A stretch of 64,000 nt of DNA from Leptospira inadai serovar Lyme str. 10 (GCF_000243675.2 NZ_AHMM02000017.1:1-64000), one strand, 5' to 3'; positions 9,787 to 20,225 are shown, counted from the stretch's first letter. Made by a program: numbers and translations. The notes: generated by a model not told the origin, from the sequence alone.

Positions 9787-12506
9787 TTTCGTTTTCTCCT
9801 ACTCGTTTTACGTTCCGAACTTCCCCCGCCCGAGGCAACGGGTAAAGGTTCGGCCGTAGAATTCGGCCGTTTCGGTTTATTACCCTGCAATTCCTGGAAC
9901 CCGCCGGTCAATTCCTCGCCGACTTTCCGATATTCTTTCTTCTCTTCGGGCAGCTGCGTCTTTTCCGTAACTTCCACGCGGATCAGGAAGCTAACGATCT
10001 CGTATTTCATGTTTTCGATGGCTTGGTCGAAGAGTCGGAATCCCTGTAGTTTGTATTCGACGAGAGGATTCTTTTCGCCGTAGCCGACCGTCCAAATACC
10101 TTCGCGAAGGTGGTCCATCGCGTATAAATGCTCTTTCCAGCGATGATCCAATATATCCAGGAAGATATTCCTTTCTAAAACTTTCCAAACTTCGCCGCCG
10201 ATCCGATCCGCTTTTTCTTGGTAAAACTTTTGAGCGATTTCGTTCAAAGAATCGAATAGGAATAATTGCGCATTCTTGGATTTTTTAATTAAATCTATAT
10301 CGATTTCCCAAGGAAGTCCCAAACCTAGGAACCACTCCTTCAAGGTCTCCCATTCCCAACCCTCCGGATTTCCGCCCTCGCAGGTCGCAATGATCTGGGA
10401 TTCTATGATTTCATCCAAGAACCCTTTCACAAGTCCTGTGACATCGCCTCCGTCCAGGACCTCGTTTCTCATTTTATAGATAACGATCCTTTGGCGGTTC
10501 ATAACATCATCATATTCTAATAGATGTTTCCGAATATCGAAGTTATGCCCTTCCACCCTTTTTTGGGCTCTCGCAATCGCATTGGAAACCATGGTATGCT
10601 CGATTTCTTGGCCTTCCGGCATTTTCAGGCGCTCCATAATGCCTGAAATTCGGTCCGATCCGAAAATTCGCATCAGATCGTCTTGCAGAGAAAGATAGAA
10701 CCGACTGGAGCCCGGATCTCCTTGTCGTCCCGAGCGCCCTCGTAGCTGATTATCGATCCTGCGGGCCTCGTGTCTTTCCGTTCCTAGAATATGCAATCCG
10801 CCTGCGTCTAGAACTTCGTCATGATTTTTCTTCCAGATCTTTGCGGAGGTTAGAATTTCGTTGGCCCTGTTTTTCTTATTTTGCGAATCCAACTTGCCCA
10901 GCAAAGTCTCGGCCTTTTCGAAATTGGCGCGTAGAGTCGCTTCCCGAAATTCCGTTATAACAGGATCACTATCGCTCCAAGTCTCCAAATTTTCCTTAAA
11001 GTGCTGTGCTCCGCCCAGGACAATGTCGGTTCCTCGACCGGCCATATTCGTGGCGATCGTGACCGCGCCCGGTTTTCCCGCATTCGCGATGATTTCGGCT
11101 TCCTTTTCGTGGAATTTAGCGTTTAGAACGTTATGCGTAATTCCGGACTGGGCCAGTAGACGGGAAAGCACTTCGGACTTTTCGATGGAAATCGTTCCGA
11201 CGAGAACAGGCTGCTTTCTAGATTGGCATTCCTTGATCTCGTTCAGTATCGCGGTGAATTTTTCCTTTTCCGTTCTGTATACGCGATCGGCAAAATCCTT
11301 TCTTTGAACCGTAACGTTAGGCGGAATTACGATCACGTCCAGGTTATAAATCTTGTGAAACTCTTCCGCTTCCGTGTCTGCCGTTCCGGTCATACCGGAG
11401 AGCTTTTCGTACAAACGAAAATAATTTTGGAACGTGATGCTCGCCAAAGTCTGGGATTCGCGGGCGATAGGGACGCCTTCCTTAGCTTCCAAGGCTTGGT
11501 GAAGGCCGTCGGAATAACGTCTGCCGGACATGAGACGACCCGTAAACTCGTCCACGATGATAACTTCGCCGCCTTGAACCACATAGTCCACGTCTCTTTG
11601 AAAAATCTTATGGGCTTTTAGAGCCTGATGAACGTGATGCACCAGGTCCACGTTTTGCGGAGCATACAGGTTTTCGATCCCGAGAATCTGCTCGACATGC
11701 GCGACGCCTTTCTCCGTTAGAAGGGTGTTTTTTGCTTTCTCATCCTTTTCGTAATCCTCGCCTTCGATCAACTTAGGAATAATTTTATCGATTCGAAGAT
11801 ACTTGTCCGTCGATTCGTCCGAAGGGCCGGAAATAATCAGAGGAGTTCTAGCTTCGTCGATCAAAATCGAGTCGACCTCGTCCACGATCGCAAAGAAATG
11901 CCCTCTTTGAACCTTATGATCGATATGAGTCACCATATTATCGCGCAAATAATCGAATCCGTATTCGTTATTCGTTCCGTACGTGATGTCGGAGGCGTAC
12001 GCCTTCTGCCTATCGTCATGATCCATATCATGCTGAATGATTCCGACTTTCAGTTCTAAAAAGTCGTAAATGGGTTTCATCCAGAGAGCATCCCGTCTTG
12101 CAAGATAATCGTTTACGGTAACGACATGAACTCCCTTTCCAGCCAAAGCATTTAAGTAAACGGCCAGAGTCGAAGTCAGTGTCTTTCCTTCTCCGGTCTT
12201 CATCTCGGCGATATTTCCCCAGTGCAGGGCGATTCCCCCCATCATCTGAACGTCGAAATGTCTCATTCCTAGTTTGCGTAGGGAAGTCTCCCGAACGGTG
12301 GCGAACGCTTCCGGAAGAATATCGTCTAATGTTTCTCCCTTGGAAAGACGCTCCCTAAACTTTTGGGTTTGGGCGGTCAGCTCGGAATCACTCAAAGAAT
12401 GAATCGACTCTTCCCATTCATTAATTTTCTGAACGATCGGGATAAGACGCTTTAAATCTCTTTCGTATTTGCTTCCAAAGAGAACCTTTAGAACTTTCTG
12501 TATCAT
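9783..12506 (-). CDS. secA: Preprotein translocase ATPase SecA
   Basis: The 907-residue protein is a full-length SecA, the ATPase that drives unfolded preproteins through SecYEG. Walker A is MKTGEGKT (residues 102-109) and Walker B is in [13 protein letters not shown] (about 208-220). The second nucleotide-binding fold has [13 protein letters not shown] and [18 protein letters not shown]. The helical wing and scaffold follow ([20 protein letters not shown]). The C-terminus is a short basic tail ([11 protein letters not shown]) without the cysteine-rich zinc-binding motif that many SecA proteins use to bind SecB. It overlaps the downstream lipoprotein gene by 4 bp. Confidence 0.97.
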   Translation of the reverse strand: MIQKVLKVLFGSKYERDLKRLIPIVQKINEWEESIHSLSDSELTAQTQKFRERLSKGETLDDILPEAFATVRETSLRKLGMRHFDVQMMGGIALHWGNIAEMKTGEGKTLTSTLAVYLNALAGKGVHVVTVNDYLARRDALWMKPIYDFLELKVGIIQHDMDHDDRQKAYASDITYGTNNEYGFDYLRDNMVTHIDHKVQRGHFFAIVDEVDSILIDEARTPLIISGPSDESTDKYLRIDKIIPKLIEGEDYEKDEKAKNTLLTEKGVAHVEQILGIENLYAPQNVDLVHHVHQALKAHKIFQRDVDYVVQGGEVIIVDEFTGRLMSGRRYSDGLHQALEAKEGVPIARESQTLASITFQNYFRLYEKLSGMTGTADTEAEEFHKIYNLDVIVIPPNVTVQRKDFADRVYRTEKEKFTAILNEIKECQSRKQPVLVGTISIEKSEVLSRLLAQSGITHNVLNAKFHEKEAEIIANAGKPGAVTIATNMAGRGTDIVLGGAQHFKENLETWSDSDPVITEFREATLRANFEKAETLLGKLDSQNKKNRANEILTSAKIWKKNHDEVLDAGGLHILGTERHEARRIDNQLRGRSGRQGDPGSSRFYLSLQDDLMRIFGSDRISGIMERLKMPEGQEIEHTMVSNAIARAQKRVEGHNFDIRKHLLEYDDVMNRQRIVIYKMRNEVLDGGDVTGLVKGFLDEIIESQIIATCEGGNPEGWEWETLKEWFLGLGLPWEIDIDLIKKSKNAQLFLFDSLNEIAQKFYQEKADRIGGEVWKVLERNIFLDILDHRWKEHLYAMDHLREGIWTVGYGEKNPLVEYKLQGFRLFDQAIENMKYEIVSFLIRVEVTEKTQLPEEKKEYRKVGEELTGGFQELQGNKPKRPNSTAEPLPVASGGGSSERKTSRRKRK

Positions 12507-12593
12507 GTACGCACCGTTTTTTCGTTTCGATTCTTATAAGAGTATTGCAAATTTCCCCGAATGGTCCCGCCGTTCCTCCGAGGATGGAACATT

Positions 12594-13289
12594 CTAAATA
12601 TCCAAGATTCCTTCAAAAAGCGCTCGCCCAGCCTCTTCCATTTGAGACCTAATTTGACCCGTTTCCGGTCCAGGAATCCAGCCCGCTTTTTGAATGAATT
12701 CGCCATGCACCGTTTTCCAGACTTCCAGCATGGGAGCGGTTACTTCTAAATGACATTGAATTCCGAATACCCGATTCTTCCAGGCGAACATCTGATTCGG
12801 ATAGAAGCTTCCTTCCAGAAGAAGTTCCGCACCGTTAGGTAATTCGAATACGTCTTCGTGTAAGTGAAACGCCGGAATCACGGACTTCCCGGCCAAACGC
12901 GCAAAGACAGGATGCGAGGAATCTAGGATTTTTAGATCCGAAAATCCGACCTCAGGTCCTTTGACTCCCACCGATACCTTTGCCCCTAGAACTTTCGCCA
13001 GAATCTGAGATCCAAGACAAATTCCGATCACCTTTCGAGATTCCATTTGAGTCAGGTTATAGGTTAGATCGAACCAAGGCCTAAAAAAATCCGCCTGAGC
13101 CGGATCGTGTACCGTTTGCGGTCCGCCAAGCAGTACGATCAAATCGAAAACCTGATGTGCATCCGGTAGAATTCGAATCGTAGAATCGTACGCGTTATGA
13201 TATGTTATCCGATACTTTCGAGACTGCAAGGAATCCAAGAGAGTTCCGGGTCCTTCGCAATCCTTGAATCGAACGATCAAACATCTCAT
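12594..13289 (-). CDS. Class I glutamine amidotransferase-like protein
   Basis: The 231-residue protein has the triad-type fold of the GMP-synthase-like class I glutamine amidotransferases. The nucleophile elbow is GICLGSQ (about residues 93-99) with its cysteine, and the histidine and glutamate are in GIQCHLEVT (about 187-195). An [11 protein letters not shown] segment supplies the usual oxyanion region. It would release ammonia from glutamine for an unknown acceptor, or act as a gamma-glutamyl hydrolase-like enzyme. The start overlaps the stop of the upstream thioredoxin-like gene by 4 bp. No synthetase partner is adjacent, so the substrate is open. Confidence 0.85.
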   Translation of the reverse strand: MRCLIVRFKDCEGPGTLLDSLQSRKYRITYHNAYDSTIRILPDAHQVFDLIVLLGGPQTVHDPAQADFFRPWFDLTYNLTQMESRKVIGICLGSQILAKVLGAKVSVGVKGPEVGFSDLKILDSSHPVFARLAGKSVIPAFHLHEDVFELPNGAELLLEGSFYPNQMFAWKNRVFGIQCHLEVTAPMLEVWKTVHGEFIQKAGWIPGPETGQIRSQMEEAGRALFEGILDI

Positions 13290-13918
13290 ACGGATCCTGC
13301 CATTCGCTTAAAGAAAATTACTTTTCCATCTTTCGGTATCGCAAGTACGTCCGATTCCTCGCTGATCGGTCCGATAAAATTATAATATAGCACAAGCGGT
13401 TTCGTTTTGAATAATAAGGTCTCGGGTGTTCCGGTTACCAATCCGTCATTTCTAGAAATCCGGAACGGCTTTTTCATAATCAAAACCGGAAGCTTTATAC
13501 CGTATTTTCGGATCTCTTCTCTCATTTGAATATTCGCTTCCTTGATGATCTGTTCTTCGGTCATTTTTTCGGGAGAATCCACAAACACGGTCGGATCCAC
13601 GACCATGTACAATTTGATTCTGGGATTCGATGCCAAATCCTTGTACAAGTAATTCAAAACAGGAACTTCTTTAATGCAGGGTACGCAGTTCGGGCCGTAA
13701 ACATTCAAGGCGATTCGTTCGGCTTGGATATCGGACAAGCGAATTGTCTGCCCGTCTAACGTTACTCCTTCGAACGACTGCACGCCTAGATTGGATTGTT
13801 CCGAGGGGGCACAGGTCGCACTACCGACCAAAATGAGTAGGAAAGAAAGGCGGAAGAAAATCCCCGCTACAAAGCGAGAGAAATTAAGCCTGGAATCGGG
13901 GTTTGCCTGAGAATCCAT
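13286..13918 (-). CDS. TlpA/ResA-like thioredoxin-fold lipoprotein
   Basis: The 210-residue protein has a hydrophobic N-terminal segment (about residues 17-35) followed by a cysteine at 36 in VGSATC, a plausible lipobox. A thioredoxin-like domain follows, with the active-site motif CVPC at residues 78-81 in [19 protein letters not shown]. This is the pattern of membrane-tethered TlpA/ResA oxidoreductases that act on periplasmic disulfides. It is co-transcribed with the amidotransferase downstream (4-bp overlap). The substrate is unknown. Confidence 0.77.
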   Translation of the reverse strand: MDSQANPDSRLNFSRFVAGIFFRLSFLLILVGSATCAPSEQSNLGVQSFEGVTLDGQTIRLSDIQAERIALNVYGPNCVPCIKEVPVLNYLYKDLASNPRIKLYMVVDPTVFVDSPEKMTEEQIIKEANIQMREEIRKYGIKLPVLIMKKPFRISRNDGLVTGTPETLLFKTKPLVLYYNFIGPISEESDVLAIPKDGKVIFFKRMAGSV

Positions 13919-14050
13919 TGGGCGATTACCAAATTTATGGATTCTCCCGGAAATTCAAGGAATAAACGAAGACATAAGGTTGTTGACAGGTCGTCCAAAC
14001 TCCGGAAGATGGTAAAATCTAAGGCTCCTATCCTTTTTCAGGAACAAAAA

Positions 14051-14545
14051 ATGACCCAACACCAGAATTCTGAGTTTGATATTGTTACTCTTATCGAATT
14101 AGCCAAGAAAAACAAGTACGAAAGAGCCGTAGCTGGTTTTCAAATTCTGGATAGGATCGATCGCCTGGACCTGCCTAAGAAAATCAAGGGTAGAAAACTG
14201 GCCGTGCAAGCCATGTTTGCACTCTCCAACGAAGAAGTTCAATACAAATACGTCACGAAAGAAGAAAGAGCCGCGATCGAGCAAGATTCTCGGATCACGG
14301 ATCCTGCGTATTCCAAATTTAACGGTCTTTTCGAGGCGCCTCAGGCTCCGATAGCGGAGGAAGACACCGAAGAAGACTTTATCCCCGAAGAAACGCCTAA
14401 GCCTCTCATGGATATGGAAGACGGTGAAGAAGGTGAAGAATCCTACGACGATGATGAGGACGACGACGAGGAAGAAGAGGATGAAGAAGAAACCGAAGAG
14501 GACGAGGAAGAAGAGGAAGAAACCGTCGAAGAAGAGGAAGAGTAG
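14051..14545 (+). CDS. Omega/Rpb6-like protein with a long acidic tail (probable RNA polymerase omega subunit)
   Basis: I choose the ATG at 14051, giving 164 residues, because AGGAAC lies just upstream; an upstream in-frame ATG at 13937 would add 38 residues without such a site. Residues 10-75 are a compact helical domain. KYERAVAGFQILDRI (22-36) and RKLAVQAMFAL resemble the core of bacterial omega and eukaryotic Rpb6 (KYERARILGTRALQ type), the small subunit that stabilises the large beta' subunit. From about residue 103 to the end the chain is almost only Glu and Asp, about 60 residues of low complexity. The omega call is inference from motif likeness; the acidic tail is seen directly. Confidence 0.58.
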   Translation: MTQHQNSEFDIVTLIELAKKNKYERAVAGFQILDRIDRLDLPKKIKGRKLAVQAMFALSNEEVQYKYVTKEERAAIEQDSRITDPAYSKFNGLFEAPQAPIAEEDTEEDFIPEETPKPLMDMEDGEEGEESYDDDEDDDEEEEDEEETEEDEEEEEETVEEEEE

Positions 14546-14692
14546 CCTATTTTTCTCCTGGTCCGCCAACCTGACGGCGAACCGAATTTAAAGGAGGACT
14601 CGTCCTCCTTCCACCTGCATTCCCAAAAAGACCCGCGTAAAGAAGGCGAGAGAATTGCCGCTAGCGCTCCTCGAAGTAATTCGGATACGGAG

Positions 14693-15910
14693 ATGATTCT
14701 GTTCGTAGGAATCGGTTGCGCGTATCATATTTCCGCTTATTTGAAAACCCTAGGAACGAAGCCCCGGATTCTCTGCCTGGAGCCATTTGGGGAATTCGAA
14801 GCCCTGGTTGGAGATTTTGTGCGCCGAGAAATCGGCTCGATTCCCATCTGGTACGATTGGAAGAAATTTCAAACGCTTCCTAGCACCAGTTGGATCCCGG
14901 AAGGAATCCGTTCTTTCAAAGTTTTCCTGCACCCGGCCTACGCTCGAAAATTTCCGGAAGTTTCGCAAGAGATTCTTTCTTTTCTGCAAACCATAGGCAT
15001 CACCGACCAAAACCGAATCGCAAAGGAAACGTACGAGAAACTCTGGGTACATAATTTCTTTCGCCATGCAAAGCGATTTCAAGAAAATCCCGCCGCGTTT
15101 CGAATCATCTGTAAAAAGCTTCCAGTACGAAAAAATCAAATCGGATGTTTTATCGGAGCCTCGCCTAGCCTGGAATTAGAAAAGGACTGGATAGAAAAAA
15201 ACCGGACCAAAGTCTATCTACTCGCCTCGGATACCAGCCTGGGTTTTCTACTCCAAAATAAGATTCTGCCGGATGCCATCCTTTCCATTGATAGTGGGCG
15301 TGGGACCGGATTCCATTTTCCGGCAAATACCCCGGATCAAATTCCTATCATTACCTGGTTGGGCGGATCGGCGAGAATCTTCGATCTTCCCAACCCCAAA
15401 ATTTTATACGTTTCCACCCATCCTCTCGACCAAATGGCCCGAATGTATTTTTTCCCTGAGGCACCGATCCTAGAAAATCCCACTTTAAATATCGCCGGAA
15501 TGGCCATTTCTGTCTTGGAAGCCTTCGGCTTTGAATCCTGCCTCGTGAAAGGTTTGGATTTTTCCAGGACCGGAGGTAAAACTCATTGCAGGGGAAGCGG
15601 TTATGAAAGATACGATCGCCTCTTTCTGACTCGCAAGAAGAGTCTCTATTCCGGAAGGTATTCTTCCAATGCAAGCTGGATACGAAGAACGAGTGTACTT
15701 AATTTTTGGAAACAGTGGAATCCTTTGACCTTATTGGAAGAACTGCCGAAGGATGTTTCCCCTTCCCCTTACTGGAAAAATGCAGTATCGGAAATTTCTT
15801 CCGAATTCCCTCGAACCGGAATTTTTTGGAGGACTGCAAGCGCGTCCCTGACCGAATTTCCTGCAAGAATTTGTTCTATCTTGCAGAGAGAAAGTCGAAT
15901 TCTTGAGTAA
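14693..15910 (+). CDS. DUF115 (MptE-like) domain protein, motility-accessory-factor relative
   Basis: The 405-residue protein has the DUF115 signature in its middle. GCFIGASPSLELEKDWIEKN (about residues 151-170) is followed by VYLLASDTSLGFLLQNKILPDAILSIDSG, then ITWLGGSARIF and LNIAGMAISVLEAFGFESCLVKGLDFSRTGG. This fold is shared by archaeal 6-hydroxymethylpterin diphosphokinase MptE and by bacterial Maf proteins implicated in flagellin glycosylation. Which activity applies here is not shown by sequence. The ATG at 14693 is preceded by GGAG at short spacing. It lies 147 bp after the omega-like gene, in the same direction. Confidence 0.72.
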   Translation: MILFVGIGCAYHISAYLKTLGTKPRILCLEPFGEFEALVGDFVRREIGSIPIWYDWKKFQTLPSTSWIPEGIRSFKVFLHPAYARKFPEVSQEILSFLQTIGITDQNRIAKETYEKLWVHNFFRHAKRFQENPAAFRIICKKLPVRKNQIGCFIGASPSLELEKDWIEKNRTKVYLLASDTSLGFLLQNKILPDAILSIDSGRGTGFHFPANTPDQIPIITWLGGSARIFDLPNPKILYVSTHPLDQMARMYFFPEAPILENPTLNIAGMAISVLEAFGFESCLVKGLDFSRTGGKTHCRGSGYERYDRLFLTRKKSLYSGRYSSNASWIRRTSVLNFWKQWNPLTLLEELPKDVSPSPYWKNAVSEISSEFPRTGIFWRTASASLTEFPARICSILQRESRILE

Positions 15911-15959
15911 AAACCTTGGAGTCCGAGAGTCTCCCCGACCTCTTTATAAATTCTTCTTA

Positions 15960-15965
15960 TTGACA
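15960..15965 (+). promoter_or_regulatory. Possible -35 box (TTGACA) upstream of the receiver-domain gene
   Basis: A perfect TTGACA lies 66 bases before the ATG of the receiver gene, in the gap after the DUF115 gene. The hexamer at the optimal distance (AAAATT) is a poor -10 match, so this is only a suggestion of a sigma-70-type promoter. Confidence 0.3.
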
Positions 15966-16030
15966 TTCTTAGAATAGTCTCCAAAATTCTATAGTTCCAG
16001 GAAATTGAACCGTCCTTTGGGTCTAGGATT

Positions 16031-16522
16031 ATGAATAAAGGTTATATTATTTGTGTCGATGATGAAGTATCGGTTCTGGAAACTCTCCAGGAGCAGCTCC
16101 ATAACGAATTCGGTAAGACTCATGAAATCGAAACCGCAAGGAGCGCAGAGGAAGCGCTTTCCCTTTTGGAGGAAATCCAAAATTCCGGCTTCGTGATCGA
16201 AGTAATCATCACCGACCAGGTGATGCCGGGAATGAAAGGAGCCGACTTTCTGGAGTCCGTCCATAAGAAGTCTCCCGATTCGATTAAGATTTTACTGACC
16301 GGTCAGGCCGGTCTGGATTCGGCAATTCATGCCATTAATTTCGGAGGACTGAGTCGGTACGTCGAAAAGCCCTGGAATATTGAAGACCTTAGCAGGGACA
16401 TACATTCCCTGATTGAAAAGTTCCATCAGAACTTGGAGAACCAACACCTAGTCAATGAACTCAACCGCAGAATCAAGGAACTCGAAGAAGAAAATCGAAA
16501 GCTCCAGCAGACTGGAGACTGA
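16031..16522 (+). CDS. Response regulator: receiver domain plus C-terminal coiled coil
   Basis: The 163-residue protein is a CheY-like receiver. The acidic pair is D10/D11 (VDDE), the phosphoacceptor is D62 in IITDQVMPG, the switch threonine is T90 (LLTGQAG) and the conserved lysine is K113 (VEKPW). After residue 125 comes a heptad-patterned helix ([21 protein letters not shown]), probably a coiled coil, instead of a DNA-binding or enzymatic output domain. It therefore likely signals by partner binding. No histidine kinase gene is adjacent. Confidence 0.87.
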   Translation: MNKGYIICVDDEVSVLETLQEQLHNEFGKTHEIETARSAEEALSLLEEIQNSGFVIEVIITDQVMPGMKGADFLESVHKKSPDSIKILLTGQAGLDSAIHAINFGGLSRYVEKPWNIEDLSRDIHSLIEKFHQNLENQHLVNELNRRIKELEEENRKLQQTGD

Positions 16523-17783
16523 CATACCTCCCCTTCAACTCGGAATCATCCGTTTTCATATCCGGAAGCCGCTCGTCATAACGGTATTGGCGATGGTATT
16601 ACTCGGCTCCTCTCCTATGCGAGCCGTGCCCAAAGAGTCGACAAAGCCGAAATATACGGCGGAACAGATTCGAAAGAAAAAAGAAGTACTCCTGCAAATT
16701 CTGAAGTACGGAACCACGAAAGAACGCTCCGTAGCGTTGCGAGAGCTGGAAGATTTTCCGAAAGAGGAATCCGGAGAGCTGTACGATCAGGTTGGAATCA
16801 TCCTGGCAAAAGATCCGGATTGGTCGATGCGCATCTATGCGCTAAGAATCTCGAGCCTTCTGGGCTTAAGCAAATTCGAGGATAAGATAGTCGCGCTCGT
16901 TCGGTATGATCAACCCGATGTCCAGAAGGAAGCCGTCTATGCGGTCAAAAAGTTAAAGTTCAAGTCCGCGATCCCTCTGTTAACCGACCTGTTGAAGGCC
17001 CAGGATTTTACGAAAAATTCGAACCTTACCGTTTCTTTAATCGATGCATTGGCCGAATTCCCGGAAGCGGACGAGGCGTTTCGCGTTTTAGAAGCGAGAT
17101 TTCAGGAGAAATTCAACGATCCGGAATTGAGAGCCCAAACTGCATTATATTTCGGTAAAGTAAAGAATAAATCCGTCGAGAATCTCCTGATTACCACCTT
17201 CAAGGATGATAAAGAACCCATCACTTTACGCGCATATTGCGTCAACGCCTTGGGTAAGATGAAATCGACCGCAGCTATCGCTCCTATGACCGAATTGCTG
17301 AATAAAATCCGGAATTTAAAATCCAAAACCGATATCCAAGACTACCAAGCCTTAAAGATTCACACGATCACGGCTTTGGTTTCCCTCGGCGATAAGGACA
17401 TCATCGAAGAGCTTTATTCTTTCGCGAGAGACGATGACGCAGTCGTTCGATTGCGAGCGATCAAACATTTGGCGGAAACGGAAGATCCGGCGGTCATAGA
17501 AATTTTGGAATACAAAGCCCAAAGAGATCCTAGTGAAAAAGTAAAACGTGCCGCTCAGGCAGCTTTAGACAAGCTTCGCAAAAAAATTTCCCCTGATTTT
17601 ATTCCGCCTACAAAACCGGAGGATACTGCGACAAAGCCTAAAGCCGAATCTTCGAAAACGGATTCCAAAACTAAGGGAGATTCTTCGAAACCGGAAGAAA
17701 GCAAATCCTCTAAAACTTCGAAACCCGATAAGAAAGTCGTTCCTTTTGCCGATGAGGAGTCGGAAGAATTAGAGAATCCTTAA
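16455..17783 (+). CDS. HEAT-repeat protein with probable signal sequence
   Basis: The open frame is 442 residues, but its first part overlaps the receiver gene in another frame. A plausible signal segment ([20 protein letters not shown]) begins near residue 40, so translation probably starts close to 16540-16593 (an ATG at 16593 or an alternative codon just upstream); the start is unresolved. Residues about 80-375 are tandem alpha-helical HEAT-like repeats (for example [20 protein letters not shown] and [21 protein letters not shown]). The C-terminus is a lysine/serine/threonine-rich low-complexity tail. HEAT repeats bind partners; no enzyme motif is present. Confidence 0.72.
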   Translation: MNSTAESRNSKKKIESSSRLETDIPPLQLGIIRFHIRKPLVITVLAMVLLGSSPMRAVPKESTKPKYTAEQIRKKKEVLLQILKYGTTKERSVALRELEDFPKEESGELYDQVGIILAKDPDWSMRIYALRISSLLGLSKFEDKIVALVRYDQPDVQKEAVYAVKKLKFKSAIPLLTDLLKAQDFTKNSNLTVSLIDALAEFPEADEAFRVLEARFQEKFNDPELRAQTALYFGKVKNKSVENLLITTFKDDKEPITLRAYCVNALGKMKSTAAIAPMTELLNKIRNLKSKTDIQDYQALKIHTITALVSLGDKDIIEELYSFARDDDAVVRLRAIKHLAETEDPAVIEILEYKAQRDPSEKVKRAAQAALDKLRKKISPDFIPPTKPEDTATKPKAESSKTDSKTKGDSSKPEESKSSKTSKPDKKVVPFADEESEELENP

Positions 17784-17785
17784 TT

Positions 17786-18283
17786 ATGTTCGGGCTTTGC
17801 GGAAATCGTGCGGTAGAGGTCTTCTTTGCAATCGGACTCGTATTCACATTTAGCTTAGCCTCCGAGCCCGGCGGAAACACCTATCGAGGAACGATTTCTC
17901 TCGACGAGCCCCGATCTCTCGATATGAAAGAGAGTTTGAGTGATTCCTCTCCGAACTTTCCCGAAACCTTGAAGCTTTTCTTTCAGGGCTTAGACGGAAA
18001 TTATGCGGTCTTTTACGACTGGAATGGACATACCTTTTATTTTAAGTATCGCGAAAACAAATTCGATCGGAGACTTAAGAAATACGCCTCCCGGCTTTCC
18101 GGAGGCGCGCCCTACGAGGTTACGGGGGAATATTTGGGCGTATTCGTTTTTGAAAACAAAGTTATCCGCCGTTTCAAAAAGAAAGGAGAAGACACGTTAG
18201 CCGACCGAAAAGAAAAGCATTCGATTCCGGTCTTTCAGCTAAAAGAATATAAGGAACTTATTCTCGAGGAAATTTTACTTTGA
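17786..18283 (+). CDS. Secreted protein of unknown function
   Basis: A 165-residue protein with an N-terminal hydrophobic segment (VEVFFAIGLVFTFSLAS), probably a signal peptide. The charged mature part contains LKLFFQGLDGNYAVFYDWNGHTFYFKYRENKFDRRLKKY and a compact strand region, GEYLGVFVFENKVIRRFKKKG. I do not recognise the family. It starts two bases after the HEAT-repeat gene and overlaps the next gene by 4 bp, so the three are an operon. Confidence 0.65.
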   Translation: MFGLCGNRAVEVFFAIGLVFTFSLASEPGGNTYRGTISLDEPRSLDMKESLSDSSPNFPETLKLFFQGLDGNYAVFYDWNGHTFYFKYRENKFDRRLKKYASRLSGGAPYEVTGEYLGVFVFENKVIRRFKKKGEDTLADRKEKHSIPVFQLKEYKELILEEILL

Positions 18284-18789
18284 AAGGGGGTTCTCGAGCG
18301 CTTTTATTTTTTATACTATTTTTATCTTCGCAAAACGGACCGTCCGCAGTTCCCTTAGATCCGGATCAAAAAGTTTATCAGCCTGGAGAAATTTTTCGGG
18401 AAAATTTTTTGACGATCTCTTTTCCCGAAAAAGCGTTAGTTCGAACCGAGTCCCGTAAACGATGGAGAGCGATTCCCTTAAAGGATCGACCTTGGATTCT
18501 GATCTGGAGAAAATTAGATCGAGTGGGAGAAGCCGAAATCGCAAAAAATTCCGTCAGTGAGATCTTTCCCGGAAAAGAGCCGGAGAAAGTTTCCATTGAC
18601 GGTGCGGAAATCTTGCGCTGGACCAAGGAGGATTTTTCGGGTGCAAACCCTCTACGATTGTATTTTTTTTTGATTCGTAAGGACGAACTCGCTTACACCG
18701 TCTACATCGCATTTTATCGAGAACGAAAGGATCTGGAGAATTGGTTTTCTCTTCCGGAACGCTATTTGGGAAGGCCAATCGAATCATGA
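18280..18789 (+). CDS. Secreted protein of unknown function, TTG start
   Basis: The 169-residue protein begins at a TTG that overlaps the TGA of the upstream gene. It has a signal sequence (ALLFFILFLSSQNGPSAVP) and a mature part of mixed strands with ISFPEKALVRTESRKRWRAI and ILRWTKEDFSGANPLRLYFF. No family is recognised. The overlap points to translational coupling with the secreted protein before it. It ends 44 bp before a tRNA gene. Confidence 0.6.
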   Translation: MKGGSRALLFFILFLSSQNGPSAVPLDPDQKVYQPGEIFRENFLTISFPEKALVRTESRKRWRAIPLKDRPWILIWRKLDRVGEAEIAKNSVSEIFPGKEPEKVSIDGAEILRWTKEDFSGANPLRLYFFLIRKDELAYTVYIAFYRERKDLENWFSLPERYLGRPIES

Positions 18790-18832
18790 AATGGGCTTGC
18801 TGCGGTCCGGCTCTCGGAAAAACTGGAGCGGT

Positions 18833-18907
<75 letters not shown>

Positions 18908-18928
18908 GACAATTCTCCTTCGCTTCAT

Positions 18929-18986
18929 TTGTCTCGAAGCGGCAACTCAAATCTCCGGGTTACAGGTTCAAGTCCTTCTGGGCCCA
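18929..18986 (+). pseudogene. Decayed tRNA copy 1 within the tandem repeat
   Basis: The stretch from TTCGCTTCATTTG to CTGGGCCCA aligns base by base, with small gaps, with the tRNA at 18834-18907. D-arm, GCGGCA and CTC-ATCT anticodon-stem remnants are recognisable and the T-arm and acceptor 3' strand are intact. The 5' acceptor strand and a proper anticodon are lost, so it should not give a functional tRNA. Confidence 0.6.
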
Positions 18987-19192
18987 GACAATTTTCCCTT
19001 ATAAATTTCATCGGAAGGACTTGAAGCTTTTGAGCGAGAGCGTTTATAGCGACCCTTAGAGCGTACATAAACGCGACCTGAGTCCAGGAGGGACGAAGGC
19101 GCGAAAAAGACGCCGTGGAGCTTAGTTTGCCACGACGGCAAACTGCGTAACGGCAAGTCCTTCTGGGCCCAGACAATTCTCCTTCGCTTCAT

Positions 19193-19250
19193 TTGTCTCG
19201 AAGCGGCAACTCAAATCTCCGGGTTACAGGTTCAAGTCCTTCTGGGCCCA
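19193..19250 (+). pseudogene. Decayed tRNA copy 2 within the tandem repeat
   Basis: This is the same decayed tRNA sequence as at 18929-18986, displaced by exactly 264 bases. It was therefore copied with the tandem unit rather than arising independently. Confidence 0.6.
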
Positions 19251-19503
19251 GACAATTTTCCCTTATAAATTTCATCGGAAGGACTTGAAGCTTTTGAGCG
19301 AGAGCGTTTATAGCGACCCTTAGAGCGTACATAAACGCGACCTGAGTCCAGGAGGGACGAAGGCGCGAAAAAGACGCCGTGGAGCTTAGTTTGCCACGAT
19401 GGCAAACTGCGTAACGGCAAGTCCTTCTGGGCCCAGACAATTTTCCCTTATAAATTTCATCGGAAGGACTTGAAGCTTTTGAGCGAGAGCGTTTATAGCG
19501 ATC

Positions 19504-19542
19504 TATTTTGCGACCCATAGGGAGCAAAATACCTGGAGGGTG
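19504..19542 (+). repeat. Left arm of a 39-bp inverted repeat
   Basis: The arm TATTTTGCGACCC...GGAGGGTG matches the reverse complement of 21195-21233 with one difference (T versus C in ACCTGG/ACCCGG). Inside the arm, ATTTTGC and GCAAAAT can form a small hairpin around GACCCATAGGGA. The two arms enclose about 1.7 kb holding two heptamer elements and the Rpn remnant. Confidence 0.8.
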
Positions 19543-19617
19543 GCTGAACATAGTGAAGCCAAATTTTGAATCCTTGCCGAGAGTCTAAAACAAAAGCAAC
19601 GATAGAGAGCGTCGCAA

Positions 19618-19694
19618 ATGCGACCTGAGTCCAGGAGGGACGAAAGCGCGAAAAAGACGCCGTGGAGCTTAGTCGACCAGGATGGGAGACTGCA
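19618..19694 (+). repeat. Diverged third copy of the CGACCTGAGTCCAGGAGGGA repeat segment
   Basis: The segment from GCGACCTGAGTCCAGGAGGG to the GGAGCTTAGT stretch repeats the middle of the 264-bp unit (about 19059-19140 and 19323-19404), with changes after GCTTAGT. It marks a further, older copy of part of the tandem repeat beyond the left inverted-repeat arm. Confidence 0.65.
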
Positions 19695-19750
19695 TAGGGT
19701 TCGAGGAATCCTGAGTTTCAAGTTTCTCCCGCGAGTCACGGTAGGTGCAA

Positions 19751-19890
19751 AGAACTGAAGACAGATGACCGAGGAAAGAACATTAATGAGCGGAGTTTCC
19801 ACGTTCTAAAGAAAGATTCGGGCGTGTCAGTGGATTTTTCCCCTGCCTCTGCTGCCTTTCCAACTAGTAGCAGCTTCTGTCTAGCGGGAG
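19751..19890 (-). repeat. Heptamer-bounded dispersed element, copy D (diverged)
   Basis: Read on the minus strand, it has CGCTAGACAGAAGCTGCTAC and TTGGAAAGG, then GGAAACTCCGCTCATTAATG and a degenerate heptamer tail (TTTCCTCGGTCATCTGTC). This matches the core order of the copies at 20226-20406 and 47602-47932 but with more substitutions. It therefore looks older. Confidence 0.6.
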
Positions 19891-20225
19891 CTAAAGGAAT
19901 TCTACTCACAATGTTCATTCCATTTTGGAAGATTATAAAGGTTTTGGCGACTATCGAATTATTCAGTTAACTAACTGACCTATCGAATGGTTATGAGAAA
20001 ATTTCAAAGTAAAATTGGTGAACGTCCTTTTATTTAATCACTTTTTAGCTTCAAACATGGGCTCGCAGGTCGCGTTAGTCGTTGCTAAACTTCGACCTTT
20101 ACCTTCCGAGGCGATTTCTCATCGGGAGGGGTTTTACAAGTAAGAAACATCCGGTTCGGCTTTCCTAAAATATCACGCATCAATTTCGATTTCGGAACCG
20201 GATTTTATGTATGTCCGAAATCTTT

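Noticed and set aside
12503..12706. 67-residue minus-strand frame between secA and the amidotransferase
   Set aside because: It overlaps the amidotransferase gene in another frame, is strongly basic and has no family match.
14099..14569. 156-residue minus-strand frame opposite the acidic-tail gene
   Set aside because: The Phe-rich peptide is the complement of GAA/GAG/GAC codons and has no independent support.
18925..19802. Several 60-120 residue minus-strand frames in the tandem repeats
   Set aside because: They repeat with the 264-bp unit, change with it, and resemble no protein family; they are by-products of repeat DNA.
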